A stretch of DNA of 64,000 nt. Source: CAZMNY01 sp964567745. GTDB taxonomy: Bacteria; Planctomycetota; Planctomycetia; Pirellulales; Pirellulaceae. Below the pieces are notes generated by a model that was given only the letters and a program-made list of their open reading frames with translations, was not told the origin of the DNA and did no database searches. Numbering within the stretch: the stretch's first letter is position 1; every line of letters begins with the position of its first letter. Positions 54,420 to 62,242 of the stretch are shown here, piece after piece. A program made the translations under genes and the position numbers. The stretch covers positions 138,764 to 202,763 of the forward strand of contig CAZMNY010000009.1 of NCBI GenBank assembly GCA_964567745.1, read 5' to 3'.

Positions 54420-55445
54420 CTAACTACGCCACTCGGGATGGTATCGGATGCCGAGTGAAAGAATGCGTTGGAGGAGTTTCTCGTACGAGATTCCGACTTT
54501 CGCGGCGGACTCGGCCAGGTCTTCGCCGTAGGATAGGTTGGGATTCGGATTGGCTTCCAACACGTAGACTCGGCCGTCGTCTGTCATCCGCAGGTCCATT
54601 CGCGCGTAGCCGCTTAGGCAGAGCACGCGATAGACGCGTTTGCAGAGCTTGGCGATCTTGACGTTCTCGGCATCGCTGAGTCCTTTGGCGGCCTGAGTTT
54701 CGACGCCCAATTTGCGCTGATACTTGGGATCCCATTTAACTCGAGCCGTGGCGATATTGGGAATGTCTTCGGGAAGGTGCTTGAAAGTCATCTCCCATAC
54801 CGGCAGCGTCTCGAGACGGCGGTTGCCCAACACGCCCACATACAACTCGCGGCCCTCAATGAACTCCTCGACCAACGCGTCGGTCTTGAGTTCCTGGTGA
54901 ATCAGTTCGACTCGAGTCACGAGGGCCTCGTCGTCGCTCACAATGGAATCTTTGGTGATGCCGAGCGAAGCCTCTTCGCTGACGGACTTAACGAGCAACG
55001 GGTAGGTCAATCGTTTGACGGGTTTGATGCGTCGCTTGCGAGGATAAACGACAAAATTGGGCGTGCGAATTCGATGGTATGTGAGAAGTTTCTTGCACAG
55101 CGCCTTGTCGTGGGACAACATCAGGCCGCGAGGATTGCAGCCTGTGTACGGCTGGCGCATCAGCTCCAAATACCCGGCCACATGCATGTCATAGACGGCC
55201 ACCCCATGGAACTCTTCGAGCAGATTGAAAGTGACGTGAGGCTTGAATTCCTTCAACGCGCTGCGGATCACGCCCAATTCGTCGCTGACCCCGAGGCTCA
55301 ACGTCTTATGGCCCATTTCCCTGAGCGTGTTGAGAACGTCAAACTCGGTCTTCCAATTGAGAATCTCCTCTTCGCTGTGCCCCTCCATCGATTCGGGCGG
55401 CACAAGCTCCTCGTCCATCAGAACCAAGACACGCAGTCGTTTCAT
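54420..55445 (-). CDS. ATP-grasp ligase, D-alanine-D-alanine ligase-like
   Basis: 341 residues from ATG 55445, overlapping the upstream peptidase stop by 4 nt (ATGA). The fold is Ddl-like: MKRLRVLVLMDEELVPP, the central ATP-grasp with YPLLVKSVSEEASLGIT and LVEEFIEGRELYVGVLG, and the metal-binding end YVLEANPNPNLSYGEDLAES. The 26-residue insertion around PRKRRIKPVKR and the absence of cell-division neighbours argue against the housekeeping Ddl. It may ligate amino acids or a peptide. Coupling to a zinc-peptidase suggests a linked synthesis/processing pair. Confidence 0.9.
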   Translation of the reverse strand: MKRLRVLVLMDEELVPPESMEGHSEEEILNWKTEFDVLNTLREMGHKTLSLGVSDELGVIRSALKEFKPHVTFNLLEEFHGVAVYDMHVAGYLELMRQPYTGCNPRGLMLSHDKALCKKLLTYHRIRTPNFVVYPRKRRIKPVKRLTYPLLVKSVSEEASLGITKDSIVSDDEALVTRVELIHQELKTDALVEEFIEGRELYVGVLGNRRLETLPVWEMTFKHLPEDIPNIATARVKWDPKYQRKLGVETQAAKGLSDAENVKIAKLCKRVYRVLCLSGYARMDLRMTDDGRVYVLEANPNPNLSYGEDLAESAAKVGISYEKLLQRILSLGIRYHPEWRS

Positions 55446-56755
55446 AACACGATCTTGTGGTTGCCGCGGTGAAGATAGTTCATCGTTTGGACGGTTAGCA
55501 TAACCTGAGCGTCGCGCTTTGCGATATCCCAAGATCGATCCAGCCGCAGTCTCAACTGGCGGGCGCGATCAATCAACTCACTGAGAATTTGATCGATGGT
55601 GTATTGATGTTGGCCGGTCCACTCGGCGACAACCTCGCGCAGCTCCTTGCGAATGCGGTTCAAGAACACGGCGGCCGACTTGTTCTTCGAATACTCGGGC
55701 GCCGAGGAGAAAAGTCTCTGCAGATCGAAATCGTAAAACGTCTCGCCGCCCAAACCGTAGCGAGCTCGCTTCTCTTGATAGTGCTCTCGCAATGTCTTGC
55801 GAATCTTGCGAACCGGATCAACTCGTGATCGGCTCCTCACTTTGCTCGGCTGCCCTTGAAGCCCAGTCATCAATTCGTCGACATACTCCAACTTCTCAAG
55901 AACCGGCCAGTCCTTGTACTGCGCTCGCCACGGTGAGCGAGGTTTGAGCCAGACTGCGAACGTCTCGGCAAAGTCCTCGGCGGGGTGGCTCTGCGCGTAC
56001 CATGACTCCAAATGAAGAACGTAATTCTTGCTTCCCGGAATCGCCTGATACGAATCCGGATAGGGTGCCGACGCTTTGCCAAATACAGATTGCCATCGCC
56101 GCCTTCGACTCAACCGAAACGCCGTGTCAATCGCGTGACCGGTCTCATGCCGGAGGATTCGCATACACCAATCTTTGCCGCCACCCTCCACTTCCAATAC
56201 CTGCGATCGCTCAAGCCGCTGTAGACGGCGGTGAGCCATATAGAAGGGGATGGCGATGCCGGGGATGGCGTCGGGAGAAAACCAATCATCCGAGAACCAA
56301 CAATGCGGACGAAGGCGAATACCGCGACCCTCGAGCTCGCGATAAATCCGCTTGATGTGAACCGCCAGCGGGCTCTCTTCCACTTTGACCTTGAGGTCGC
56401 AGATCCGCATGTCCAGCAACTGCTCGTCGCTGTAACGCGCCCACTCCGGTTCCGCCGGACGAACATGCATCAACTGTCTCGAAACATTCTTCACAGCACC
56501 GTTCTTCACAGCACCGTTCGTTGCAACAACGTTCTTCGCAGCGCCATTCTTCGCAGCGCCGGTCGTTGCCACACTCGTTCGCGACGCGCCGTTGAGCGAT
56601 CGATTTTTGGACGTCCCGTTCTTGGACGATCCGTTCGATGAATTCGGTAGGGACGACGTTGTCGTATTGGCCTCGCGCGCAGTCTGCCGTCGGGCGGTTG
56701 TCACGCGTGTCGATTTGGGTCGAGCTGCTCGAGGCGTCTTGGATTTGCTGGCCAT
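55442..56755 (-). CDS. Putative zinc metallopeptidase with low-complexity N-terminus
   Basis: 437 residues. The first 95 are low complexity, with repeats of AAKNGA/AVKNGA type encoded by related 15-18-bp DNA units (about 56480-56580). The catalytic domain has H203-E204-T-G-H207 in RILRHETGHAIDTAF and a downstream Glu in SHPAEDFAETFAVWL, the gluzincin-like HExxH...E layout. The DUF-type zinc-peptidase family with this signature (RHE-GHA, then ED-AE-FA) is common in Planctomycetota. No signal peptide is visible. It overlaps the ATP-grasp gene by 4 nt and is first in the pair. Confidence 0.85.
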   Translation of the reverse strand: MASKSKTPRAARPKSTRVTTARRQTAREANTTTSSLPNSSNGSSKNGTSKNRSLNGASRTSVATTGAAKNGAAKNVVATNGAVKNGAVKNVSRQLMHVRPAEPEWARYSDEQLLDMRICDLKVKVEESPLAVHIKRIYRELEGRGIRLRPHCWFSDDWFSPDAIPGIAIPFYMAHRRLQRLERSQVLEVEGGGKDWCMRILRHETGHAIDTAFRLSRRRRWQSVFGKASAPYPDSYQAIPGSKNYVLHLESWYAQSHPAEDFAETFAVWLKPRSPWRAQYKDWPVLEKLEYVDELMTGLQGQPSKVRSRSRVDPVRKIRKTLREHYQEKRARYGLGGETFYDFDLQRLFSSAPEYSKNKSAAVFLNRIRKELREVVAEWTGQHQYTIDQILSELIDRARQLRLRLDRSWDIAKRDAQVMLTVQTMNYLHRGNHKIVL

Positions 56756-57010
56756 GCGATCCGGTTCGTGTCGAGTCGCTGTGGATCGTGCAAGAGTTTG
56801 CGCCGTGGTCGCTGTTCAGCAATGCGAATGCACCGAACAACAAACGCCACGAGGCCCGCTTCGCCTGACGATCTGAAGTTCCTTGAACGGATTCCAGCCG
56901 ACTGTGGAATCTAAACTTGAATGACGTTCGTGAACGACTCGTACTGCCTTGTTTTTCCTAATAAGGTTGTCCGATTGTAGGAGGGATGTTGGTCGACAAC
57001 TAGAGAACTT

Positions 57011-57391
57011 TTGCAGGAAATGCCAACTATTTTTTCGACGTGGCTCGGCTCACTCCATCGCGCGACTGTCGACCGCAAACGACCCGCCCAAGGCTTGGCG
57101 AAAGTCAGCGGAACATGCCAGTGGATCGTCGTCCAAATGGGAGCCGATCTTGCTTCGCCCGATCGTCTCGAATTGGTGCCTCGCAGAATTCGACAGACCG
57201 AACGGTCTTACCTAGACTGGGTAAACTGTGAATCGATGACCAAAGCGCCGAGGCCGGCATTCGCTAGCAATTCCGAGTCCACCGAAGCTCACGCCGAATT
57301 GCGTGCGCAGACGGGGACAGCGACCTTGGCAACTGGCATCCCCGCAACTGGCACACCTGACTGGCTTCCCTCGCAATTGGCCCGCCGATGA
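57011..57391 (+). CDS. Possible small protein preceding the second cyclase
   Basis: 126 residues from TTG 57011 or ATG 57020 to a TGA that overlaps the cyclase start (ATGA at 57388-57391). The codon use resembles real genes, whereas the alternative frames are Arg/Ser-rich. A segment such as GTCQWIVVQMGADLASPDR looks globular, and the end is Ala/Thr-rich. No family is recognised. The overlap would couple its translation to the cyclase. The 255 nt upstream (56756-57010) hold the divergent promoters and nothing else I can name. Confidence 0.4.
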   Translation: MQEMPTIFSTWLGSLHRATVDRKRPAQGLAKVSGTCQWIVVQMGADLASPDRLELVPRRIRQTERSYLDWVNCESMTKAPRPAFASNSESTEAHAELRAQTGTATLATGIPATGTPDWLPSQLARR

Positions 57392-59307
57392 CAATATGTG
57401 GTGACACGGTTTCACCGGCTCGACTGTACGCAGCCTTGCAAGCCGCTCGGCGCGACCTACTTGGCGAAGCGGAAGCGGGCGGGGTGTGGACCGGGCAATT
57501 GGCATCTTCGGCCGTTTCCACGGCGACGGCGGTCAGCGCGTTATCGTTGGTTGCGAAAGGGATCAGAGAATATCGCGCGCGCCATCCCAAGGACGACTCG
57601 GACAACCTCGGTTTTTCCCTGGAAACGATCGATTCGTGGGTTTCCAGGGGCGTCGAGTGGCTCGGCGAGCAACAAAATCCGGACGGAGGCTGGGGCGATA
57701 CCAACCTCAGTCACTCCAATATCGCCACCACCATGCTGGCCGTCGCGGCGATCGGGCTCTCCGGAGCATCGGCCGAGCGAGCGGCCCAACTCGAGAGCGC
57801 AAACGCCTATATCGACCGTTTGGGTCGACTCGATGGCCTTCGTCAGCGGTACGGAAAGGACAAGACGTTTGCCGTTCCGATCCTGACCAACGCCGCGCTC
57901 GCCGGGCAAGCCGACTGGGCCGACATCAGCTCTTTGCCGTTTGAGTTCGCCTGCGTGCCTCAGAGCTTCTATCGCTTCATGCAGTTGCCCGTCGTTAGCT
58001 ACGCCATCCCCGCTTTGGTTGCAGTTGGGCAAGCGAGGTTTCACCATCGACGGCCTTGGAATCCGATCGCGAGATTCGTTCGCAGTATGGCGAGGGTGCC
58101 AAGCCTTCGTGTGCTCGAGAAACTACAGCCCGCCAGCGGAGGATTCTTGGAAGCCACGCCGCTGACCAGTTTTGTCGTGATGAGCCTGGCGTCGATCGGT
58201 CAAATCGAGTCGCCGGTTCTTCGCGAGGGTGTCCGTTTTATTCTCGGTTCAGCACGTGAAGACGGAAGTTGGCCCATCGATACCAATCTTGCCACGTTCA
58301 ATACGTCCTTGGCGATCAATGCTCTCTCCAATGGCGGATTCGATGTGGCCACCCTGCCCTGCCTCGATTGGCTGTTGTCGTGCCAAAATGTCGCTCGCCA
58401 TCCATTCACCGGCGCGGCCCCCGGCGGTTGGGGTTGGACCGACCTGTCCGGCGCCGTGCCGGACGCGGATGACACGCCTGCCGCCTTATTGGCCTTGGCC
58501 GTTTGGCGCAAGGCGCCCAGTTGCCGCGACGAGGATCGCGAGCGGATCGACAACGCCGCGGCCAGCGGATTGCGGTGGATGCTCGACCTGCAGAACCGCG
58601 ATGGCGGCTGGCCCACATTCTGCCGCGGTTGGGGCAAGCTCCCGTTCGATCGGTCGGGCTCCGATTTGACGGCCCATGCACTACGAGCGGCCGAGGCCTG
58701 GCGGACCAAGCTGAGTTCGCTGCCCAAGCCAATGTACGGCCTGAGCGTAACCGAGTCCGAGCTGCAACAACGCGCAGTAAGGGGCCAGAATTACTTACGG
58801 CGTCAGCAACAGTCCGATGGCCACTGGGCACCGCTCTGGTTTGGAAATCAGGACCAAAGCGACGAGGAAAACCCGGTGTACGGCACGGCTCGAGTGCTTT
58901 TGGCCTACCGCGATTTGGGTTGGAACGAGTCCAAAGAGGCTCAGCGGGGTTACAGTTGGCTGGCGAGCAACCAAAATAAGGATGGCGGCTGGGGAGGAGG
59001 CGTCTCGCATGAGCGTGAGCGAGGGACCACCAGCAGCGTCGAGGAGACGGCCGTCGCATTGGAGGCCTTTCTCAGCCATCCGGGCGGAAAACACCGCGAA
59101 ATCGCCGAAAATGCGACCCGCTTCCTAGTCGAAACAACCGAATCTGGGGGGCACCGTAACTGCTGGCCAATTGGTTTTTACTTCGCCAAGCTGTGGTATC
59201 ATGAAAGGCTGTATCCGCTGATATTTAACGTCGCTGCGCTCGGCTTGGCGTCCGCTGAAAAACAAAACGGAGACTCGCCGGGGGGACGGACATCGTCCGA
59301 GAAATAA
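57388..59307 (+). CDS. Second squalene-hopene-cyclase-family terpene cyclase
   Basis: 639 residues, about 75 shorter than the canonical Shc at 22695. It keeps the catalytic DxDD as D359-A-D361-D362 (AVPDADDTPAALLAL) and QW repeats (QQNPDGGWGD, AREDGSWPID, QNRDGGWPTF, QQSDGHWAP, QNKDGGWGGG). The residues around the QW repeats and the N-terminus differ strongly from Shc, so the substrate is probably not squalene. Family relatives cyclise linear C35 or other polyprenes. A polyprenyl diphosphate synthase fusion follows downstream, consistent with a dedicated isoprenoid. It may be a monotopic membrane enzyme. Confidence 0.9.
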   Translation: MTICGDTVSPARLYAALQAARRDLLGEAEAGGVWTGQLASSAVSTATAVSALSLVAKGIREYRARHPKDDSDNLGFSLETIDSWVSRGVEWLGEQQNPDGGWGDTNLSHSNIATTMLAVAAIGLSGASAERAAQLESANAYIDRLGRLDGLRQRYGKDKTFAVPILTNAALAGQADWADISSLPFEFACVPQSFYRFMQLPVVSYAIPALVAVGQARFHHRRPWNPIARFVRSMARVPSLRVLEKLQPASGGFLEATPLTSFVVMSLASIGQIESPVLREGVRFILGSAREDGSWPIDTNLATFNTSLAINALSNGGFDVATLPCLDWLLSCQNVARHPFTGAAPGGWGWTDLSGAVPDADDTPAALLALAVWRKAPSCRDEDRERIDNAAASGLRWMLDLQNRDGGWPTFCRGWGKLPFDRSGSDLTAHALRAAEAWRTKLSSLPKPMYGLSVTESELQQRAVRGQNYLRRQQQSDGHWAPLWFGNQDQSDEENPVYGTARVLLAYRDLGWNESKEAQRGYSWLASNQNKDGGWGGGVSHERERGTTSSVEETAVALEAFLSHPGGKHREIAENATRFLVETTESGGHRNCWPIGFYFAKLWYHERLYPLIFNVAALGLASAEKQNGDSPGGRTSSEK

Positions 59308-59627
59308 GAACCGACCGAAGAACGACATCCTTGAAATCCTGCTCAAGCGTCACGAACGATTCGACGGGGTCCGCCCCAAGGTACTAGAATACCAGTAACA
59401 CCGAATCGCAATCGTCGAACCTTGCAACAGGGCGAACCTTGCAACAGGGCGAACCTTGCAACAGGGCGAACCTTGCATAAGGGCCTCCACCGGCCCGATG
59501 ACCACAACGTCAAGCCCACCGATTCAAACCGTCAATCACGATTCGCGATTGACGATCCCCAAAGCCCAATGAAGCCGGACTGCTGTCACCACATCAGGTG
59601 CGATAGCTTTCACTGAAGGACGACACC
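59308..59627 (+). other. 320-nt spacer between cyclase and polyprenyl synthase
   Basis: It contains the 17-bp tandem repeat at 59418-59485 and no open frame of coding character. GAAGGA at 59615-59620, 7 nt before TTG 59628, is the ribosome-binding site that decides the start of the next gene. Confidence 0.6.
59418..59485. repeat. 17-bp tandem repeat, four copies
   Basis: AACCTTGCAACAGGGCG is repeated at 59418, 59435 and 59452, with a fourth divergent copy at 59469 (aaccttgcataagggcc). It lies in the spacer between cyclase and polyprenyl synthase. Confidence 0.92.
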
Positions 59628-61484
59628 TTGGCAACCGCACCCGTACAACCGGCCGCTGAAGCCGGAGCGCCGAAGAAGCGATCGCGCAGGCGCAAGACGG
59701 CCCATTTGAAAGATGTCCCCCTGTCGAAACCGCTGCGCGAACATCTCAAGAAACGCTGTGAAGAGGTCGCCGACAAACTCGACAAGTCGCGCCCCCTGTC
59801 CAAAGACGAAATGGAAACGATCGTCCGGAGATTGTTGGCTGAGGAAAATCAGCCGGAAGGGTTTCTCGGTTGGGCGATGGTGATGTTCGCCTCATCGTTT
59901 TGGCGAGACCAAGTCGCCGCGACCGCCCCGGACCGCCGACTGTTCTTGCTCCCACATTGCCTCAAGCACGCCGAGGGATGTCCTGCCGACTACGACGAGT
60001 TCGGCTTGGACTGCAAGACATGCGGCGCGTGCAGTATCGCCGATTTTCGCGGACTCGCCGAAGACATGGGCTACAAGGTGCTCGTGGCCGAGGGTTCGCC
60101 GATCGTATTGAAGATCATTCTCAGCGGGCACGTCGATGCGATCGTCGGCGTCGCCTGTCTGAACGTGCTGGAAAAGGCCATCGACAAGATCCTGCTGGCC
60201 GGCATTCCATGCACCGCAGTGCCTCTACTTTCAAGCGACTGCCGCAACACATCCGTCGACGAAGATTGGGTTGACCAAATGTTGCGTGTTCAACACACGC
60301 CAGCGGCCCAACACACTCAGACTTATGTGCATTTGATTCGAGCTGCGGCGAGACTGTTTGAACCCGCGGAACTCGATCGGCTCGCCCCGCGACTTCGAAG
60401 TACGGCTGACTTGACAGGGCTGAGTAAACGCCCCGTTGGAAGCCTCGACCCAGTCGCCGGCACGGAGTCGTTGGCCTACGAGTTCTTGGCGAAGGGCGGA
60501 AAGCACTCGCGGCCATTTATTACGCTCGCCGCATACGATGCGCTGACGGGCGGAAGCGGCTGCGGCGCGGACGGCACCGAGTATATTGCGTCTCTGCCCG
60601 ACGCGATCAAGCGAGCGGCGATGTCGATCGAGACTTTTCACAAAGCATCGCTCGTCCACGACGATATCGAAGACGACGACGAATTCCGTTACGGCGTCGA
60701 AACCATGCACCGGCGGTTTGGAGTTCCCACGGCGATTAACGTCGGCGATTACCTGATCGGATTGGGCTACCGTCTTGTCAGCCGCGAATCAAAGGATCTC
60801 GGTGCCGATACCGTGGCCGACATTCTCGATTCACTCGCCGCCGCCCATATGAAGCTCTCTGAGGGACAGGGCGCCGAATTACTTTGGCGCGACGCCTCGG
60901 ACAAGCGGCTCAAACCGATCGACGCCCTGAAGATTTACGCGCTCAAAACATCGCCAGCATTCGAAGCCGCTCTGTACAGCGGAGTGCGACTCGCTCAACC
61001 GGTGGACGAATACGCGACGCCTATCAAGCACTTCTCGCGAAACTTGGGAGTCGCGTTTCAAATACTAAACGACTTGAAGGACTGGCTGGGAGATTCGGAC
61101 AACAAACTGGCTGTGGGCGGAGACGTGCTCGGCGGCCGCCCGACCCTGTTGTGGGCGATGGCCCTCGACGCACTACCGCCAGCGAAGCAAGAAGAGCTCT
61201 TGGCGCTCGCTGATCCCGCCTGCCCTCAAACGGACATGCAACGAGTTCAAGGCATCCGCGGCCTTTACGAAGACGCTCAAGTTTTCGACAAGGCGATGCG
61301 TCTCGTCGACAAGCATCAAGAGCGAGCTGAGGCTGTTGCGGATGAAATCGAATCCGAAGACTTCCGCCGTATGCTTTACTACTTGATCGACACCGTTCTG
61401 GAACGGCCACAACAGCCGGCCGCACCGGTGCCAGCGATTGTCAATATCTCAGCCATGCCCAATACGCCGTCGAATACGCCGTAA
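59628..61484 (+). CDS. DUF116 domain fused to polyprenyl diphosphate synthase
   Basis: 618 residues from TTG 59628, supported by GAAGGA 7 nt upstream. Residues about 80-210 are DUF116: LPHCLKHAEGCPADYDE, then C129-x2-C132-x2-C135, AEDMGYKVLVAEGS and AIVGVACLNVLEKA. Residues about 270-590 are a trans-prenyltransferase with GGKHSRP (290-296) and the first Asp motif D345-D-I-E-D349. The second motif is N481-D-L-K-D485, where the first Asp is Asn. The fusion couples a putative Fe-S or thiol domain of unknown role to chain elongation. The product length is not predictable. It lies in a plus-strand set with a terpene cyclase and two aromatic-pathway-like genes. Confidence 0.9.
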   Translation: MATAPVQPAAEAGAPKKRSRRRKTAHLKDVPLSKPLREHLKKRCEEVADKLDKSRPLSKDEMETIVRRLLAEENQPEGFLGWAMVMFASSFWRDQVAATAPDRRLFLLPHCLKHAEGCPADYDEFGLDCKTCGACSIADFRGLAEDMGYKVLVAEGSPIVLKIILSGHVDAIVGVACLNVLEKAIDKILLAGIPCTAVPLLSSDCRNTSVDEDWVDQMLRVQHTPAAQHTQTYVHLIRAAARLFEPAELDRLAPRLRSTADLTGLSKRPVGSLDPVAGTESLAYEFLAKGGKHSRPFITLAAYDALTGGSGCGADGTEYIASLPDAIKRAAMSIETFHKASLVHDDIEDDDEFRYGVETMHRRFGVPTAINVGDYLIGLGYRLVSRESKDLGADTVADILDSLAAAHMKLSEGQGAELLWRDASDKRLKPIDALKIYALKTSPAFEAALYSGVRLAQPVDEYATPIKHFSRNLGVAFQILNDLKDWLGDSDNKLAVGGDVLGGRPTLLWAMALDALPPAKQEELLALADPACPQTDMQRVQGIRGLYEDAQVFDKAMRLVDKHQERAEAVADEIESEDFRRMLYYLIDTVLERPQQPAAPVPAIVNISAMPNTPSNTP

Positions 61485-61627
61485 GCATTGCGCCATAGGC
61501 CCTTCTCCGCACAGGCCGTCGATGCCGAGCGCGATGCGATAAACAAAACGGCCTCACGAGATCGAAAGTGAACATCGGCGAATGACGCCCCATTCCATGA
61601 CTAAGCACGAACGGATTTGAAATCGCA

Positions 61628-62173
61628 ATGTCGTCTCGCCCTGTGTCGCCTAATTTGGATTGCTTGATCAACCTGTTTTACGCTGACAATGCGTCGGACC
61701 TGGGCGAATTCACCGAGGTGGTGAGTGACGAGATGCCCGAGTGGTTTCGGAGCTTGATCGACCACAACGAACACATGACCGTTACGGTCGAGTCGCACCA
61801 CAACAGCAGGGTGGATGTGGAGGTGTTGGAGACGACCGTTAGCGATGAGCATTACTCGCGAAAGATCTTGCTTCGCCGCCAAAGCGACCAAGCGGTCGTG
61901 CAATTCGGAATTGTTCGTCTCTGCTTTGACTACGTCGACGACGAAGTTCGCCGGGAAATCGAGGCTCAGCAAACGCCGCTTGGCCGAGTGCTGATTGAAC
62001 ACGATGTCCTTCGTGAAGTACAGCTCACCCGACTGTGGCGAGTCTCGGCGGGAGACGATCTCGCGGCTGCGCTGCAGCTGGAGCCCGGCACCATTGTTTA
62101 CGGGCGAACGGCTTTGATTTACTGCAACGGCGAGCCGGCCGTTGAACTGCTCGAAATCGTCACTCCCCAATGA
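61628..62173 (+). CDS. DUF98/chorismate lyase-like protein
   Basis: 181 residues. The C-terminal 80 residues show the UbiC/Rv2949c-type pattern: TPLGRVLIEHDVLREVQLTR for the central hairpin, then TIVYGRTALIYCNGEPAVEL and LEIVTP, which ends the family fold. HHNSRVDVEVLETTVSDEHY corresponds to the opening strands. Known members remove pyruvate from chorismate to give 4-hydroxybenzoate. Some relatives lack activity or bind ligands (UTRA domains share the fold), so the reaction is inferred. It lies 143 nt after the polyprenyl synthase and 69 nt before the halogenase-like gene. Confidence 0.78.
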   Translation: MSSRPVSPNLDCLINLFYADNASDLGEFTEVVSDEMPEWFRSLIDHNEHMTVTVESHHNSRVDVEVLETTVSDEHYSRKILLRRQSDQAVVQFGIVRLCFDYVDDEVRREIEAQQTPLGRVLIEHDVLREVQLTRLWRVSAGDDLAAALQLEPGTIVYGRTALIYCNGEPAVELLEIVTPQ

Positions 62174-62242
62174 TTCGGCGGCGAATCCAAGACGCTATTT
62201 AATTCGCCCCATTTCCGTCTGACACTCAACGCGCGAAGCAAT

